Below the pieces are notes generated by a model that worked only from the letters and a program-made list of their open reading frames with translations, did no database searches and had not been told where the DNA came from. A stretch of DNA of 64,000 nt from contig JBPJFZ010000012.1 of assembly GCA_051208035.1 (NCBI GenBank), forward strand, positions 62,001 through 126,000. Direction: 5' to 3'. The position numbers were made by a program, and so were the translations under genes. The stretch comes from JACKOB01 sp024234575 (GTDB lineage Bacteria; Pseudomonadota; Gammaproteobacteria; Pseudomonadales; Oleiphilaceae). Positions 54,135 through 62,440 of the stretch are shown in pieces. Positions within the stretch are counted from its first letter, which is position 1, and each line of letters opens with the position of its first letter.

Positions 54135-54236
54135 GAGATTTTTTAATTGCTGAGAAAATTCTCACACAATGTCGCCTCACCAGATTAAAATTCCAGCCAG
54201 CGCCAACGGGTAAAAACAACATATATCTTTTTGATT

Positions 54237-54539
54237 TTATTTGTTTTTATCACCAAAAATAGAGCTTAGACCGCCCTCTACCAGGCCACTACCCATTTTT
54301 ACCACAGACCTGGTTGTTTCTTTAACAGTCGCAGTCGGCAACTCTTTCAACGAATCCTTCATGCCATTTCTAACTCCAGACCGGATGCTTTCTTCCATTT
54401 GGTTGGCGGCCAGTTTCATCTCTTCAACCTTGGCATCCAGATAAGGCTGCACTTTATAACGGAAGAACAGCGCCATGACGGCAAATACCATCAGCGCCGA
54501 TAAAACGGCTGTTAACAATGCCATCAATACCCCTTCCAT
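54237..54539 (-). CDS. Small membrane-anchored protein, unknown function
   Basis: 100 residues, not recognised. Residues about 4-26 (VLMALLTAVLSALMVFAVMALFF) form one membrane helix; the rest is an amphipathic, charged helical tail (QPYLDAKVEEMKLAANQMEE) ending in a Gly/Ser stretch. The orientation suggests a cytoplasmic tail. It lies between the DUF445 gene and fimV on the same strand, 77 bp after DUF445, and could be co-transcribed with the former. Confidence 0.65.
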   Translation of the reverse strand: MEGVLMALLTAVLSALMVFAVMALFFRYKVQPYLDAKVEEMKLAANQMEESIRSGVRNGMKDSLKELPTATVKETTRSVVKMGSGLVEGGLSSIFGDKNK

Positions 54540-54616
54540 ACTTCCTCCTGCTTATAAGCGTTCTTAGTGATAGGCACTGTGCTGTTAAAATCCGCTATTC
54601 AGTAGATGAACTGTCA

Positions 54617-55828
54617 TCACACCAATAAAAACCACTGAATCACACCGACTAAAGCACCCAACCCCCCTCCGATTAGCATAAGCTGCCACTCTTCTTCCTG
54701 AAAAGCCGGACGCAAAACATCCTGAAACTCGGCCGCCGATAAGGAGGTCATTCTTGCCTCAATAACTTCTGCGACAACCGGTGCTCTATCTTTATTAAAG
54801 CTCATATCATGAAAAGGCTCCGTCGAAACCGCTACAGCTTTGTCCTGCAATGCTTTTTTAAGTTCGGCGTAGCCACCAGCCCCCACTGCAACCTGGGTGA
54901 CAACTTTTAACAACACAGACTGATCAAGAATTGGCCTGATATGCTTCTGAATAATAGCGCGGGTGCGATGACCGTTTTTACCGAAGACCATGCTCCGCGA
55001 TACTTTTTCTACCGTAATTAACTCTTCCGCAATGAGGCGACTCCATACTTTTGATACTTCTGCCTGGCGCTTAAGGAATAGCCCCTGAATACAAAAACCC
55101 AGAAAATATCGAGGATTGAGCGGACGAAATATCAAATTCAACGCCAGCCAATTGGTAATGAACCCGACGACAAAACCACCTACGGGAAGCAGCCAGGCCA
55201 CCGGCGCTGTTTTGACTACCAAAATCATGAGCAGGCCGATTATCAGACCAAAACCGAAGCCGCTTTTTACGATAAACTTGAGTTCTTTCTCGCCAGACTG
55301 CTGAAAAATTTTAACCATCAACTCCGGGTGTTTATCAAGCTCATCGACAAACAGTTCTTGCAAATCAACCAGATCAACCAGTTCATCACCAAAATCTGCC
55401 ACCAATGCTTCAATGCGTTTTGGTAGCTGGGCTTCTGCCCACTTATAGATGCGTTGGCGCATCGCCAGTGGCAAATTATCCCAAAGCACAGCATGATGCT
55501 CGATCATTACCTCATCTATATATTCCTCCAGCCTTGGCAGCACTTGCTTTAAAATCTGCCTCGTAATTAATTCTGGCTGCAGCTTTAGAAAAACCGACTC
55601 CATGTCACCAAATCGCGCCAGAGTCCGGTCAACAGAAATGGCTGCCATTTTTCGGGACTTACGCGGTATAACACCCTGCCAACCCAGCCACCGAGTTAAG
55701 CCGACTCGCTGTAAAGGATAAAATGTTAATTGAATCGCCAGCCAGTTCGTCCCCCAACCAACGAGCGCAGCAAACAAAGGGATGTACCAGAAAGTGGTTA
55801 GATCGGTTAAATCAAATGCAGTGTGCAA
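54617..55828 (-). CDS. DUF445 family membrane protein
   Basis: 403 residues. It has the duplicated DUF445 pattern: LVGWGTNWLAIQLTFYPLQR near residue 22 and GFVVGFITNWLALNLIFRPLNPR near residue 230, each in a membrane helix, with large helical domains between and after, and a final helix GGGLGALVGVIQWFLLV. Related proteins (YheB type) have no established function. It is divergent from the TPR/glycosyltransferase-like gene. Confidence 0.88.
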   Translation of the reverse strand: MHTAFDLTDLTTFWYIPLFAALVGWGTNWLAIQLTFYPLQRVGLTRWLGWQGVIPRKSRKMAAISVDRTLARFGDMESVFLKLQPELITRQILKQVLPRLEEYIDEVMIEHHAVLWDNLPLAMRQRIYKWAEAQLPKRIEALVADFGDELVDLVDLQELFVDELDKHPELMVKIFQQSGEKELKFIVKSGFGFGLIIGLLMILVVKTAPVAWLLPVGGFVVGFITNWLALNLIFRPLNPRYFLGFCIQGLFLKRQAEVSKVWSRLIAEELITVEKVSRSMVFGKNGHRTRAIIQKHIRPILDQSVLLKVVTQVAVGAGGYAELKKALQDKAVAVSTEPFHDMSFNKDRAPVVAEVIEARMTSLSAAEFQDVLRPAFQEEEWQLMLIGGGLGALVGVIQWFLLV

Positions 55829-55982
55829 TAGAAGACCCTTGTTTTCAGTTTTAGCAAAAAATGGTGTGCATTAAATAACTTACGCTCGACCTGTGTACAT
55901 ACCCATAACACTAGACTTGCCGCGTATTTTCCGTTTTACTAACCAGATAATTCATATTCACTACTAATGAAATTATCTCCTA

Positions 55983-57650
55983 ATGTCCAGGCAAGTAAAA
56001 CTTACGCTTAGAGATCTCATCCTTCAATGCTTAAAGATGCATTCAGACAACAAGTCCCGTGAAGCGATCGACATTTTATATGAAGTAAACCGAAAACACC
56101 CGAGACAGGCACCCGTACATGACGTACTTGCCACTATTTACTGCGATCTTGGGGAATTTGACCAAGCCATTCAAATTGCGAAAGCCCGAACATTAATTCA
56201 TGCAGATGCCAATGCCTATAAAAACCTTGGGATTTGCTATGAAAAAGCCGGAAAGCTAACCGAAGCAGCGCAGCACCTTACAAAAAGCTTAACTTTGCAA
56301 AGCTCCCAAACACTAGCAGAAAGGCTTGTGCGGATTAAAATTTCAAATCATGAATTTACTAAATTAGATGAGCTCCAACATTTTATTAATCATTACCAGA
56401 TCAAGGAATCGCTATACAGACTCCTGGAATTTTTACTTCACAAACTGATGTATGACTGGGTTATATCCATCACTAAAGACGAACTCAGCCTTAACGGTGT
56501 TAACCTATCTCTAGAGCTTATTTTGGTAAAGGCTTTGTTACACACAGATTCGGAAGAATGTATAAGCCGCTGCCATAAGATATTGAGCGAGCATGACTCT
56601 CCTTTGGCAGAAACAATTCTTGCTATGGCTTATACTGCGCGAGGCGACCATGAAAAAGGGCTCGCATCATTAAGCGCTTTGCGAGACAGATTTCCTAAAG
56701 ACGAAGCCATCAAAATAAACTACTCGCAAGCTCTGCTCAAAGCCGGGCAATTCAAGTTGGGCTACGAAAACTACGCACCAATGGAGTCTAATCGCTCTCC
56801 ATTTAACCTACCGTTCATTCTCCCAGAAACAAAAGAGCGCTTTGAACACACATTAATATGCATGGACCAGGGAGTTGGGGATCAACTTCGGCACAGTTTG
56901 TTTTTAAAAATGCTTTTAGATCATGATTTACATTCACACGTTATCGTTGACCCTCGACTAATCCCTTTGCTTCAGTTAGTCGCCCCCGGCCATAAGTACT
57001 ACGGCCGGGCATCTGACGTCCCTAAGAGAATCCTGCATCAGCAATGCTACGGCTCACAACTAGGCGCCAATTTTTATCCCGCCCTATCCAAACCTTCTGA
57101 CGATATAATACAGGGCTGGATGAGCCAAATCATATCGAAAAGTACTGAGCACATACTTGCTCCGTCCAACAGGCCGTATCTGGGGGTTGCATGGAGAAGT
57201 GCCAAGTTAATTGCTGGACGGGAGTCTTGGTTTCCAGATATAGACTTCATAGCTAACGTAATCAAAGGTGCAGATGTACACCTTGTAGCCTTAAACAGCC
57301 AACTGAGCAAAGAAGAACAGAGGCGGTTAAACGAACTGCCCCTGCCATGCACTACTGTTGATGAGCTCGGAATAGACGCCATGAACGATTTTTTAGCCAT
57401 GGCAAATCTTATCAACCAGCTTGATGTTTGCTTACTACCGGCAACCGCTATCGCAGAACAGGCTGCAGCTTTAGCGAAGCCAACTATTTTTCTCGGTGCG
57501 GAGGGAGCTGATCGATGGTCGGTTTCTAAAAATTACCGAAAGGCTTTCCATCCCAACATCAGTTATTTTGGAAAAAAAGACGAAGAAAACTGGCACAATC
57601 AACAAACAGAGATTCGGCAAACATTAAAAGCGCTGCTGGCAAGCAAATGA
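55983..57650 (+). CDS. TPR protein with C-terminal GT-B glycosyltransferase-like domain
   Basis: 555 residues, no signal peptide. The N-terminal third has TPR units (REAIDILYEVNRKHPRQAPV, GEFDQAIQIAKARTLIHADA, GKLTEAAQHLTKSLTLQ), and another helical pair lies near 215-270. From about 290 the pattern changes to LICMDQGVGDQLRHSLFLKM, then GVAWRSAKLIAGRESWFPDI and LDVCLLPATAIAEQAAALAKP. This resembles TPR proteins with heptosyltransferase (GT9)-like or OGT-like domains, where these segments are the EQGxGD loop, the Rossmann start of the second half and the donor-binding region. No glycan genes adjoin it, and the acceptor is unknown. Confidence 0.7.
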   Translation: MSRQVKLTLRDLILQCLKMHSDNKSREAIDILYEVNRKHPRQAPVHDVLATIYCDLGEFDQAIQIAKARTLIHADANAYKNLGICYEKAGKLTEAAQHLTKSLTLQSSQTLAERLVRIKISNHEFTKLDELQHFINHYQIKESLYRLLEFLLHKLMYDWVISITKDELSLNGVNLSLELILVKALLHTDSEECISRCHKILSEHDSPLAETILAMAYTARGDHEKGLASLSALRDRFPKDEAIKINYSQALLKAGQFKLGYENYAPMESNRSPFNLPFILPETKERFEHTLICMDQGVGDQLRHSLFLKMLLDHDLHSHVIVDPRLIPLLQLVAPGHKYYGRASDVPKRILHQQCYGSQLGANFYPALSKPSDDIIQGWMSQIISKSTEHILAPSNRPYLGVAWRSAKLIAGRESWFPDIDFIANVIKGADVHLVALNSQLSKEEQRRLNELPLPCTTVDELGIDAMNDFLAMANLINQLDVCLLPATAIAEQAAALAKPTIFLGAEGADRWSVSKNYRKAFHPNISYFGKKDEENWHNQQTEIRQTLKALLASK

Positions 57651-57653
57651 CCT

Positions 57654-57686
57654 TTCATACTTAACACCCACTGTGCTAAGTATGAA
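57654..57686. terminator. Hairpin between the TPR gene and nfuA
   Basis: ttcatacttaacac (57654-57667) pairs with gtgctaagtatgaa (57673-57686) over 14 positions with one mismatch, and a 5-nt loop. It sits just after the TPR gene stop in a convergent gap. No T-run follows, so termination would be inefficient or Rho-assisted. Confidence 0.5.
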
Positions 57687-57744
57687 GTTCAATATCTAAC
57701 ATCTATTTACCAATATGCGACCAATCCAGCGTGATCAAACTAAA

Positions 57745-58323
57745 TTACTGATAATACGCATTATCTGTCACCGAATGATCGGTAACATCTTTTACGCCTT
57801 TTAATTCAGGGATGCGCTCGACCAGTTTCTTCTCGACACCTTCTTTTAAGGTCATAGAAACAGCACTACAGCCTTGGCACCCACCGCCGAATTTCAATAC
57901 AGCGATACCCTCTTTAATTTCTACCAGACTCACCTCACCACCGTGCGACTGAAGCCCTGGGTTAATCTCGGTAATAAGAAAGTAGTTTACCTTTTCTGAC
58001 AATGGCGAGTCAGAAGCGATGTTTGGCACCTTTGCATTGGGTGCTTTTATCGTCAACTGCCCTCCCATTTTATCTTTGTCGTAATCGACCACCGCCTCGG
58101 CGAGATAAGGCACACTGATTTTTTCGAGATAGACGATCAGCGATGGATAATCGATCCGCTCATCTTCTTCTTTCACTTCATCAGGCTTGCAATACGCAAG
58201 ACACGTTTCGGCAAAACGCGTACCTGGTTGAGAAACAAACATTCTAACCGCCATGCCCTCAACTTCCTGCTTGCCAATTAATTGAGCAAGATACATTTGC
58301 GCTGATTCTGTCACCGTAACCAT
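57745..58323 (-). CDS. nfuA: Fe-S biogenesis protein NfuA
   Basis: I choose the internal ATG at 58321-58323 (MVTVTESAQMYLAQLIGK, 192 residues) because GAGGATATTC precedes it and it matches the family start; the ATG at 58335 adds MRIF. The N-terminal A-type-carrier-like domain lacks the canonical cysteines, as usual. The C-terminal Nfu domain has CQGC in GGGCQGCSAVSMTLK, which binds a [4Fe-4S] cluster for transfer to target enzymes. Confidence 0.95.
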   Translation of the reverse strand: MVTVTESAQMYLAQLIGKQEVEGMAVRMFVSQPGTRFAETCLAYCKPDEVKEEDERIDYPSLIVYLEKISVPYLAEAVVDYDKDKMGGQLTIKAPNAKVPNIASDSPLSEKVNYFLITEINPGLQSHGGEVSLVEIKEGIAVLKFGGGCQGCSAVSMTLKEGVEKKLVERIPELKGVKDVTDHSVTDNAYYQ

Positions 58324-58571
58324 GAATATCCTCATGAAATCTAAGACTGTTTAATTACCAGCAATTCTATGACATCTGAGCGCATCAATAAAGACCTACT
58401 GAAAAACTCGGAATTAACAATTTTGCACTGATTATGGGACACCATAGACAAGACTGACTAACAGAATTCTGGTAACATCGCGCGTCATTACTCGCTTAGC
58501 GCTAATCTACAGCAGCATATCTAAGACGAACTGTTTTAATAATTGTGACTACCGGCAGACAGATAAAAACG

Positions 58572-61500
58572 ATGAATGACCGTAATAACAGAATCCAAAA
58601 ACTGAATGAAGCCCTTAAAAATCGTATTCTGGTGCTCGACGGCGCCATGGGAACGATGATTCAGCGTCAAAAACTGTCTGAAGCAGACTACCGGGGGGAG
58701 CGCTTTAAAGACTATGACAGGGATATTCAGGGTAACAACGACCTGCTCTGCCTGACGCAACCGGATTTAATTCGCAACATTCACAAAGAATATCTGGCAG
58801 CCGGCGCTGACATTGTCGAAACCAATACATTTAACTCGACAGTGGTATCTCAGGCCGACTACGGTATGGAGTCACTGGTATACGAGCTTAATTTTCAGGC
58901 GGCCAGACTTGCCCGCGAGGCGGCAGATGAGTTTACTGCCGCTAACCCGAACAAACCCCGATTCGTCGCAGGTGCGGTAGGCCCGACCTCTAAAACTGCA
59001 TCGATATCACCGGACGTTAATAATCCGGGGTACCGAAACACATCATTTGATGAGCTGGCTGAAAACTATTACGCCGCGGTAAAAGCACTAGTAGAAGGTG
59101 GTGTCGACACCATTCTGATCGAAACAATATTCGATACATTAAATTCGAAAGCAGCAGTTTATGGTACGCAGCGCTATTTTGAAGACGTAGGTTTCAGTTT
59201 ACCCGTGATGATTTCTGGCACCATAACTGACGCCTCCGGCAGAACACTGTCAGGGCAAACCACCGAAGCCTTCTGGAATTCTCTGGCACATGCCAAGCCA
59301 ATCAGTATCGGTCTGAACTGTGCACTAGGAGCTGATGCCCTGCGCCCCTATATGGTCGAGCTTGCCAACAAGGCAGACACCTATACCAGCGCCCACCCTA
59401 ATGCCGGGCTGCCCAATGAATTTGGCGAATATGACCAAACCCCCGCAGAAATGGCGGATATCATTGAATCATTCGCCCGTGATGGCCTGGTAAACATTAT
59501 TGGTGGTTGCTGTGGTTCCAGCCCGGCACACATCAAAGCCATCGCTGAAAGGGTGGCGAATTATGCTCCCAGACAAATTCCGGACATAAAACCTGCCATG
59601 CGCCTGTCGGGTCTCGAACCGTTTACGGTTGACGAAAATTCATTGTTTGTAAACGTTGGCGAAAGAACCAACGTTACCGGCTCGGCCAAATTTCTTAAAC
59701 TAATCAAAGAAGAAGACTATGAGCAGGCACTGGATGTTGCCCGCCAACAGGTCGAAAATGGTGCACAAGTTATCGACATCAATATGGATGAAGGCATGCT
59801 GGATGCCTCCTATGCCATGCAAACCTTCCTGAACCTTATTGCGTCCGAGCCGGATATTTCCCGCGTACCAATAATGGTTGACTCTTCTAAGTGGGAGGCG
59901 ATTGAAACCGGCCTGAAGTGTATTCAGGGTAAAGCTATTGTTAACTCAATCAGCTTAAAAGAAGGTGAAGAAGAATTTATTCAACGCGCTAAAGCCTGCA
60001 TGAAATACGGCGCTGCAGCGGTAATCATGGCTTTTGACGAAGCCGGTCAGGCAGATAGCTTTGCAAGAAAAACAGAGATCTGTAAACGCTCATACGACAT
60101 CCTTGTCGGCATTGGTTTTCCGCCTCAGGATATCATTTTTGACCCCAATATTTTCGCCGTGGCGACAGGTATTGAAGAACATAACAACTACGCCGTCGAC
60201 TTTATTGAAGCAACCCGCTGGATTCGCCAGAACCTCCCCTACGCCAGCGTATCAGGCGGTGTGAGTAACGTCTCATTCTCTTTTCGCGGCAATAACCATG
60301 TAAGAGAGTCAATACATTCTGTCTTCCTTTATCATGCTATTAAAGCAGGCATGAACATGGGTATCGTTAACCCCGCGCAGCTGGTTATCTACGACGATAT
60401 CGAGCCTGAACTAAAAGAACGTGTTGAGGATGTCATTCTCAACCGTCGCCCTGATGGCACAGACCGACTGTTAGAAATCGCCGATCAATTCAAAGGTGAA
60501 GTTGGCAAGAAAAAAGAAGAAGACCTTAGCTGGCGTGAGTGGCCGGTTAAAAAGCGGCTTGAGCATGCCCTCGTCAAAGGCATCACGACATTTATTATCG
60601 AAGATACTGAAGAAGCCCGACTACAGTCTACGAAAACCATTGAGGTCATTGAAGGCCCGCTGATGGAAGGCATGAATGTGGTTGGCGACCTGTTTGGCGA
60701 TGGCAAAATGTTTTTACCACAAGTGGTAAAAAGTGCGCGCGTGATGAAGCAGTCAGTTGCTCACCTCATCCCTTTTATCGAAGCAGAGAAAGGTGGTGCC
60801 ACTGAAGCCAAAGGTAAAATTCTCATGGCGACGGTAAAAGGCGATGTGCATGATATCGGTAAGAACATCGTCGGCGTTGTGCTGCAGTGCAACAACTTTG
60901 AGGTCATCGATCTTGGTGTAATGGTGCCTTGCGAAACCATCATTCAAACAGCCTTAAAAGAAAAGGTAGATATCATCGGGCTCAGCGGCCTGATTACACC
61001 ATCATTGGATGAAATGGTTCATTTTGCCAAAGAAATGCAACGTCAAAACCTGAATATCCCGGTAATGATCGGTGGCGCGACTACCTCCAAGGCACACACC
61101 GCCGTAAAAATCGAACCACAATATCAAAACGATATTGCCGTCTATGTTTCGGATGCCTCACGCAGCGTTGGCGTCGCCACGCAACTCATCAGCAAAACAC
61201 TAAAACAGGACTTTGTTGCCGACACTCGCAAAGAATATGACGCGGTGCGAATTAGACGCGCTAATAAGGCAGAAAAAACGCCGTTACTGGATTACCAAGA
61301 AGCCGTCGCGAGAAAATTCAGCCCTGACTGGGATAACTACACGCCACCGCAGCCGACATTTACCGGCATAAAAGTTTTCGATAACTATCCATTGGAAGAG
61401 TTACTTGAATACATCGACTGGACACCGTTTTTTATATCCTGGGATATTTCAGGAAAGTATCCTGCGATATTTGACGACCCCAAGAAAGGTGAAGCGGCAA

Positions 61501-62261
61501 GAACCTTGTTTGACGATGCACAAAAAATGCTGCGTAAAATAATTGATGAGAAACTAATCCAGGCGAAGGCGGTAATCGGCTTCTGGCCAGCTAACAGCAA
61601 TGGTGCAGACGACATCACGGTGGCAGATGATACCGGCAACACCATCGCAACATTGCATCATTTGCGTCAGCAAACCAATAAAAACAATGAACCGCAAAAC
61701 TACTCACTGGCAGACTTTGTCGCCCCCAAAAGCACGGGCATTAAAGACCATGTAGGTGCATTTGCGGTTACAACCGGTCTCGGCGCTGATGCTCTGGCAA
61801 AATCTTATGAAGCGGCCCACGATGATTACAACAGCATCATGGTTAAAGCCCTGGCAGACAGACTCGCAGAAGCATTAGCAGAACGAATGCACCAACGGGT
61901 ACGCACAGAATTCTGGGCCTATCAAAGAAGCGAAAACCTAACCAATGAGGAGCTGATAAAAGAGAAATATAGCGGTATTCGCCCTGCTCCCGGTTATCCA
62001 GCATGCCCGGATCACACAGAAAAGGATACTCTGTTTAAGCTTCTTGATGCGACCGCAAAAGCCGACATTAAGCTAACTGAGCATTTTGCAATGCTGCCGG
62101 CTGCCTCGGTAAGCGGCTTTTATTATTCACACCCTCAGTCAAAATATTTTGCTGTCGGCAGAATTGGTAAAGACCAGGTTGAAGACTATGCGCGCCGCAA
62201 AGGTATGACTGTGTCCGAAGCCGAGCGCTGGTTATCCCCGTCGCTGTCCTACGACACTTGA
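58572..62261 (+). CDS. metH: Cobalamin-dependent methionine synthase MetH
   Basis: About 1229 residues, the full length. I favour the ATG at 58572 (MNDRNNRIQKLNEALKNRIL); the alternative GTG at 58545 adds nine residues, and neither has a strong ribosome-binding site. Domains in order: homocysteine-binding barrel (LDGAMGTMIQ; Zn cysteines in IIGGCCGSSPAH near 310), methyltetrahydrofolate domain (NVGERTNVTGSAKF), B12 domain with the His ligand in GDVHDIGKNIVG (about His760), and AdoMet-reactivation domain (RPAPGYPACPDHTEK near 1137). It needs vitamin B12. I saw no cobalamin riboswitch upstream. Confidence 0.97.
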   Translation: MNDRNNRIQKLNEALKNRILVLDGAMGTMIQRQKLSEADYRGERFKDYDRDIQGNNDLLCLTQPDLIRNIHKEYLAAGADIVETNTFNSTVVSQADYGMESLVYELNFQAARLAREAADEFTAANPNKPRFVAGAVGPTSKTASISPDVNNPGYRNTSFDELAENYYAAVKALVEGGVDTILIETIFDTLNSKAAVYGTQRYFEDVGFSLPVMISGTITDASGRTLSGQTTEAFWNSLAHAKPISIGLNCALGADALRPYMVELANKADTYTSAHPNAGLPNEFGEYDQTPAEMADIIESFARDGLVNIIGGCCGSSPAHIKAIAERVANYAPRQIPDIKPAMRLSGLEPFTVDENSLFVNVGERTNVTGSAKFLKLIKEEDYEQALDVARQQVENGAQVIDINMDEGMLDASYAMQTFLNLIASEPDISRVPIMVDSSKWEAIETGLKCIQGKAIVNSISLKEGEEEFIQRAKACMKYGAAAVIMAFDEAGQADSFARKTEICKRSYDILVGIGFPPQDIIFDPNIFAVATGIEEHNNYAVDFIEATRWIRQNLPYASVSGGVSNVSFSFRGNNHVRESIHSVFLYHAIKAGMNMGIVNPAQLVIYDDIEPELKERVEDVILNRRPDGTDRLLEIADQFKGEVGKKKEEDLSWREWPVKKRLEHALVKGITTFIIEDTEEARLQSTKTIEVIEGPLMEGMNVVGDLFGDGKMFLPQVVKSARVMKQSVAHLIPFIEAEKGGATEAKGKILMATVKGDVHDIGKNIVGVVLQCNNFEVIDLGVMVPCETIIQTALKEKVDIIGLSGLITPSLDEMVHFAKEMQRQNLNIPVMIGGATTSKAHTAVKIEPQYQNDIAVYVSDASRSVGVATQLISKTLKQDFVADTRKEYDAVRIRRANKAEKTPLLDYQEAVARKFSPDWDNYTPPQPTFTGIKVFDNYPLEELLEYIDWTPFFISWDISGKYPAIFDDPKKGEAARTLFDDAQKMLRKIIDEKLIQAKAVIGFWPANSNGADDITVADDTGNTIATLHHLRQQTNKNNEPQNYSLADFVAPKSTGIKDHVGAFAVTTGLGADALAKSYEAAHDDYNSIMVKALADRLAEALAERMHQRVRTEFWAYQRSENLTNEELIKEKYSGIRPAPGYPACPDHTEKDTLFKLLDATAKADIKLTEHFAMLPAASVSGFYYSHPQSKYFAVGRIGKDQVEDYARRKGMTVSEAERWLSPSLSYDT

Positions 62262-62440
62262 GGCGAGGCCCAGCCAGGCATTTGATGGCTTTGTTAGTAT
62301 CATTGGCTATTAGGATATTTAAAAATAATCATTTTATGAATAAGGGCGAACTGGTATCTTACCGCCCGTTTTCAAATTTCGACCGTTAATAAAGGTCACC
62401 AGATTGACGTTGCGCCGCAACAGGATTCAGGTAGAGAAAA

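Larger units (their letters stand above)
53867..54236. other. 370-bp AT-rich intergenic region upstream of fimV
   Basis: No gene was seen. It holds the fimV promoter region near 53914 and, around 54109-54134, a hairpin that may end the upstream minus-strand gene. The rest is AT-rich with no repeat I could support. Confidence 0.5.
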
